Assembly: GCA_029204225.1 (NCBI GenBank) | Contig: CM055094.1 | Span: forward strand, 13,562,108-13,626,107 | Direction: 5' to 3' | Source of the DNA: Diphasiastrum complanatum | Taxonomy: Eukaryota > Streptophyta > Lycopodiopsida > Lycopodiales > Lycopodiaceae | Length of the DNA stretch: 64,000 bases | The notes under the pieces: generated by a model | What the model saw: only the letters and a program-made list of their open reading frames with translations | Databases searched by the model: none | What the model was told of the DNA's origin: nothing | Translations under genes and position numbers: made by a program | Shown here: piece after piece, positions 62,946-64,000 of the stretch | How positions within the stretch are numbered: position 1 is the stretch's first letter | Layout of the letters: every line of letters begins with the position of its first letter

Positions 62946-64000
62946 CAACACGAAATTGCTATATTTATGTAGTATTTAGATCGTTCCCCAAGGAGATAGC
63001 TCTTAAAAGATGTTAAGTTGATACTTTATTGACTTATTTCAAATGAAATTGGTTCAAATGAGAATCTGGTTGTCATTAGACATTTTGTAAGCAGCCAATA
63101 CCACTTTTAGAAAAGGGTTTAGAGAAATGAGTGCTAAACAATAGTCTTCCTCTATCAAACCGAATGTAAAGTGTTCTGCAAATGAAATTTTATGAGAGTT
63201 GCTCGAAGGAATTACACCCTGACTGATTAAGTTGTCATCAAGGATCTGTGATATGTTCGATGCTAGTGCGTACGAACAGACAAAATGTTAATCTTATTCT
63301 TGAACCACTATGTTCTAGGTAGAAGTCCTCAACAACCAAAGTCCAATTACAGTTAAAGAACTCAATTAATTCGTGAATATGTTAGAAACATTTATCTTCT
63401 TTACTAACATGAATACAGATCAATATCTCAGTCCCTCAATCAGGGACTACCATTTCACAACATACATATTTTTCTATCAGCAACTTTGGAAAACTGCACC
63501 AAGGGTTACTCGAATGCCGAACACAAAGTATTAGCTCATACGGGCAAAGCAACTTTAAGATAGTTCTTTAGATCAACTTTACAAATACACAACAAACGAC
63601 TGCAATGGAAGAAAGTATTGTCTGACCAAAGAATGATTGAAGTTCTGTGTACGAGATTGCTTGTAGACTGGAAATCACTCACACTCAGCAGTGCATCGAA
63701 TAGAAATTAGAAAGAGTAACCTTCGTCGCTCTATTCATTTCTCCAATCTCAAACATACAATTACTCTCTCTCTCTCTCTCTCGGTAATGTGAGAATGAAG
63801 AGTGTCTAGTTTTATAACCTATGGAACAAACAAACACACCTCTAGGAATTCCTGGTGCGTTGCTTCATTTACAAATTCTAATTATCATATAAGTTACAAG
63901 TACAAATAAATTGCACAGTTGATGATTCGCTTCGTATCCAAGTGTCGTTTCATTTTAGGAGTTTTGACTTTAACTAAAAGGTATGTCCTTAACAATTATA
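62946..64000. repeat. Dispersed repeat R7 copy 2 and probable minus-strand LTR
   Basis: 63080-63570 matches 34580-35060. 63570-63980 is AT-rich with a CT run (63764-63782) and AGTTTTATAACC (TATA-like on the minus strand near 63815). It may be an LTR continuing past the window edge. No gene seen. Confidence 0.35.

Overview
The window is non-coding, transposon-dominated nuclear DNA from a land plant, probably a large-genome vascular plant. Evidence for this: Athila-like Ty3/gypsy pieces with a tRNA-Asp-type primer site, Ty1/copia elements with the initiator-Met-tRNA primer site TGGTATCAGAGC, CACTA (En/Spm) transposase pieces with plant-specific TNP2, DUF4218 and DUF4216-type segments, and Ptta/En/Spm-like fragments. 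I see no convincing functional host gene. No species can be named from the sequence alone. All family assignments rest on motifs read by eye; no database was searched.

Layout. A small set of modules recurs, often in the same order, so the window is a mosaic of duplicated blocks. Gypsy family 1 (Gy1, plus strand) is at 1-2110 (Gy1a), 16681-21318 (Gy1b) and 39241-44765 (Gy1c). Gypsy family 2 (Gy2, minus strand) is at 3190-4860 (Gy2a) and 30019-31870 (Gy2b). Gypsy family 3 (Gy3, plus strand) is at 31875-32895 (Gy3a) and 58895-60660 (Gy3b). A composite block of 24-bp and 39-bp repeats, an LTR-like sequence and a minus-strand copia integrase/protease remnant is at 6560-10800 and 45796-50005. A block with a copia protease piece, two Ptta-like ORFs and a 53-bp palindrome is at 10803-13810 and 54731-57832. 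A block carrying an unidentified two-part gene directly upstream of Gy1 is at 14690-16680 and 37185-39240. CACTA remnants are at 35150-36030, 52090-54430 and 60779-62945. A 58-bp minisatellite fills 5086-6135.

The one structurally complete element is a young copia insertion (Co1, 21319-25523). Its LTRs are 737 and 715 bp and differ by about 1% plus a 22-bp deletion. It has a primer site, a polypurine tract and a 5-bp AAAAA target duplication, and it encodes an open 776-residue integrase(part)-RT-RNase H protein, but gag, protease and the integrase N-terminus are missing. The unoccupied site is preserved in the paralogous block near 44755.

The most unusual object is a miniature LTR element (TRIM-like) at 54484-54730. 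Its LTR contains a tRNA-like sequence with A and B boxes, a near-complete cloverleaf and an apparent templated CCA. The next most interesting item is an unidentified protein module in two copies (14841-16042 and 37342-38611) whose coiled-coil and basic segments match no transposon protein I recognise.

The elements do not work together as a pathway. They record repeated insertion, block duplication and short-homology deletion.
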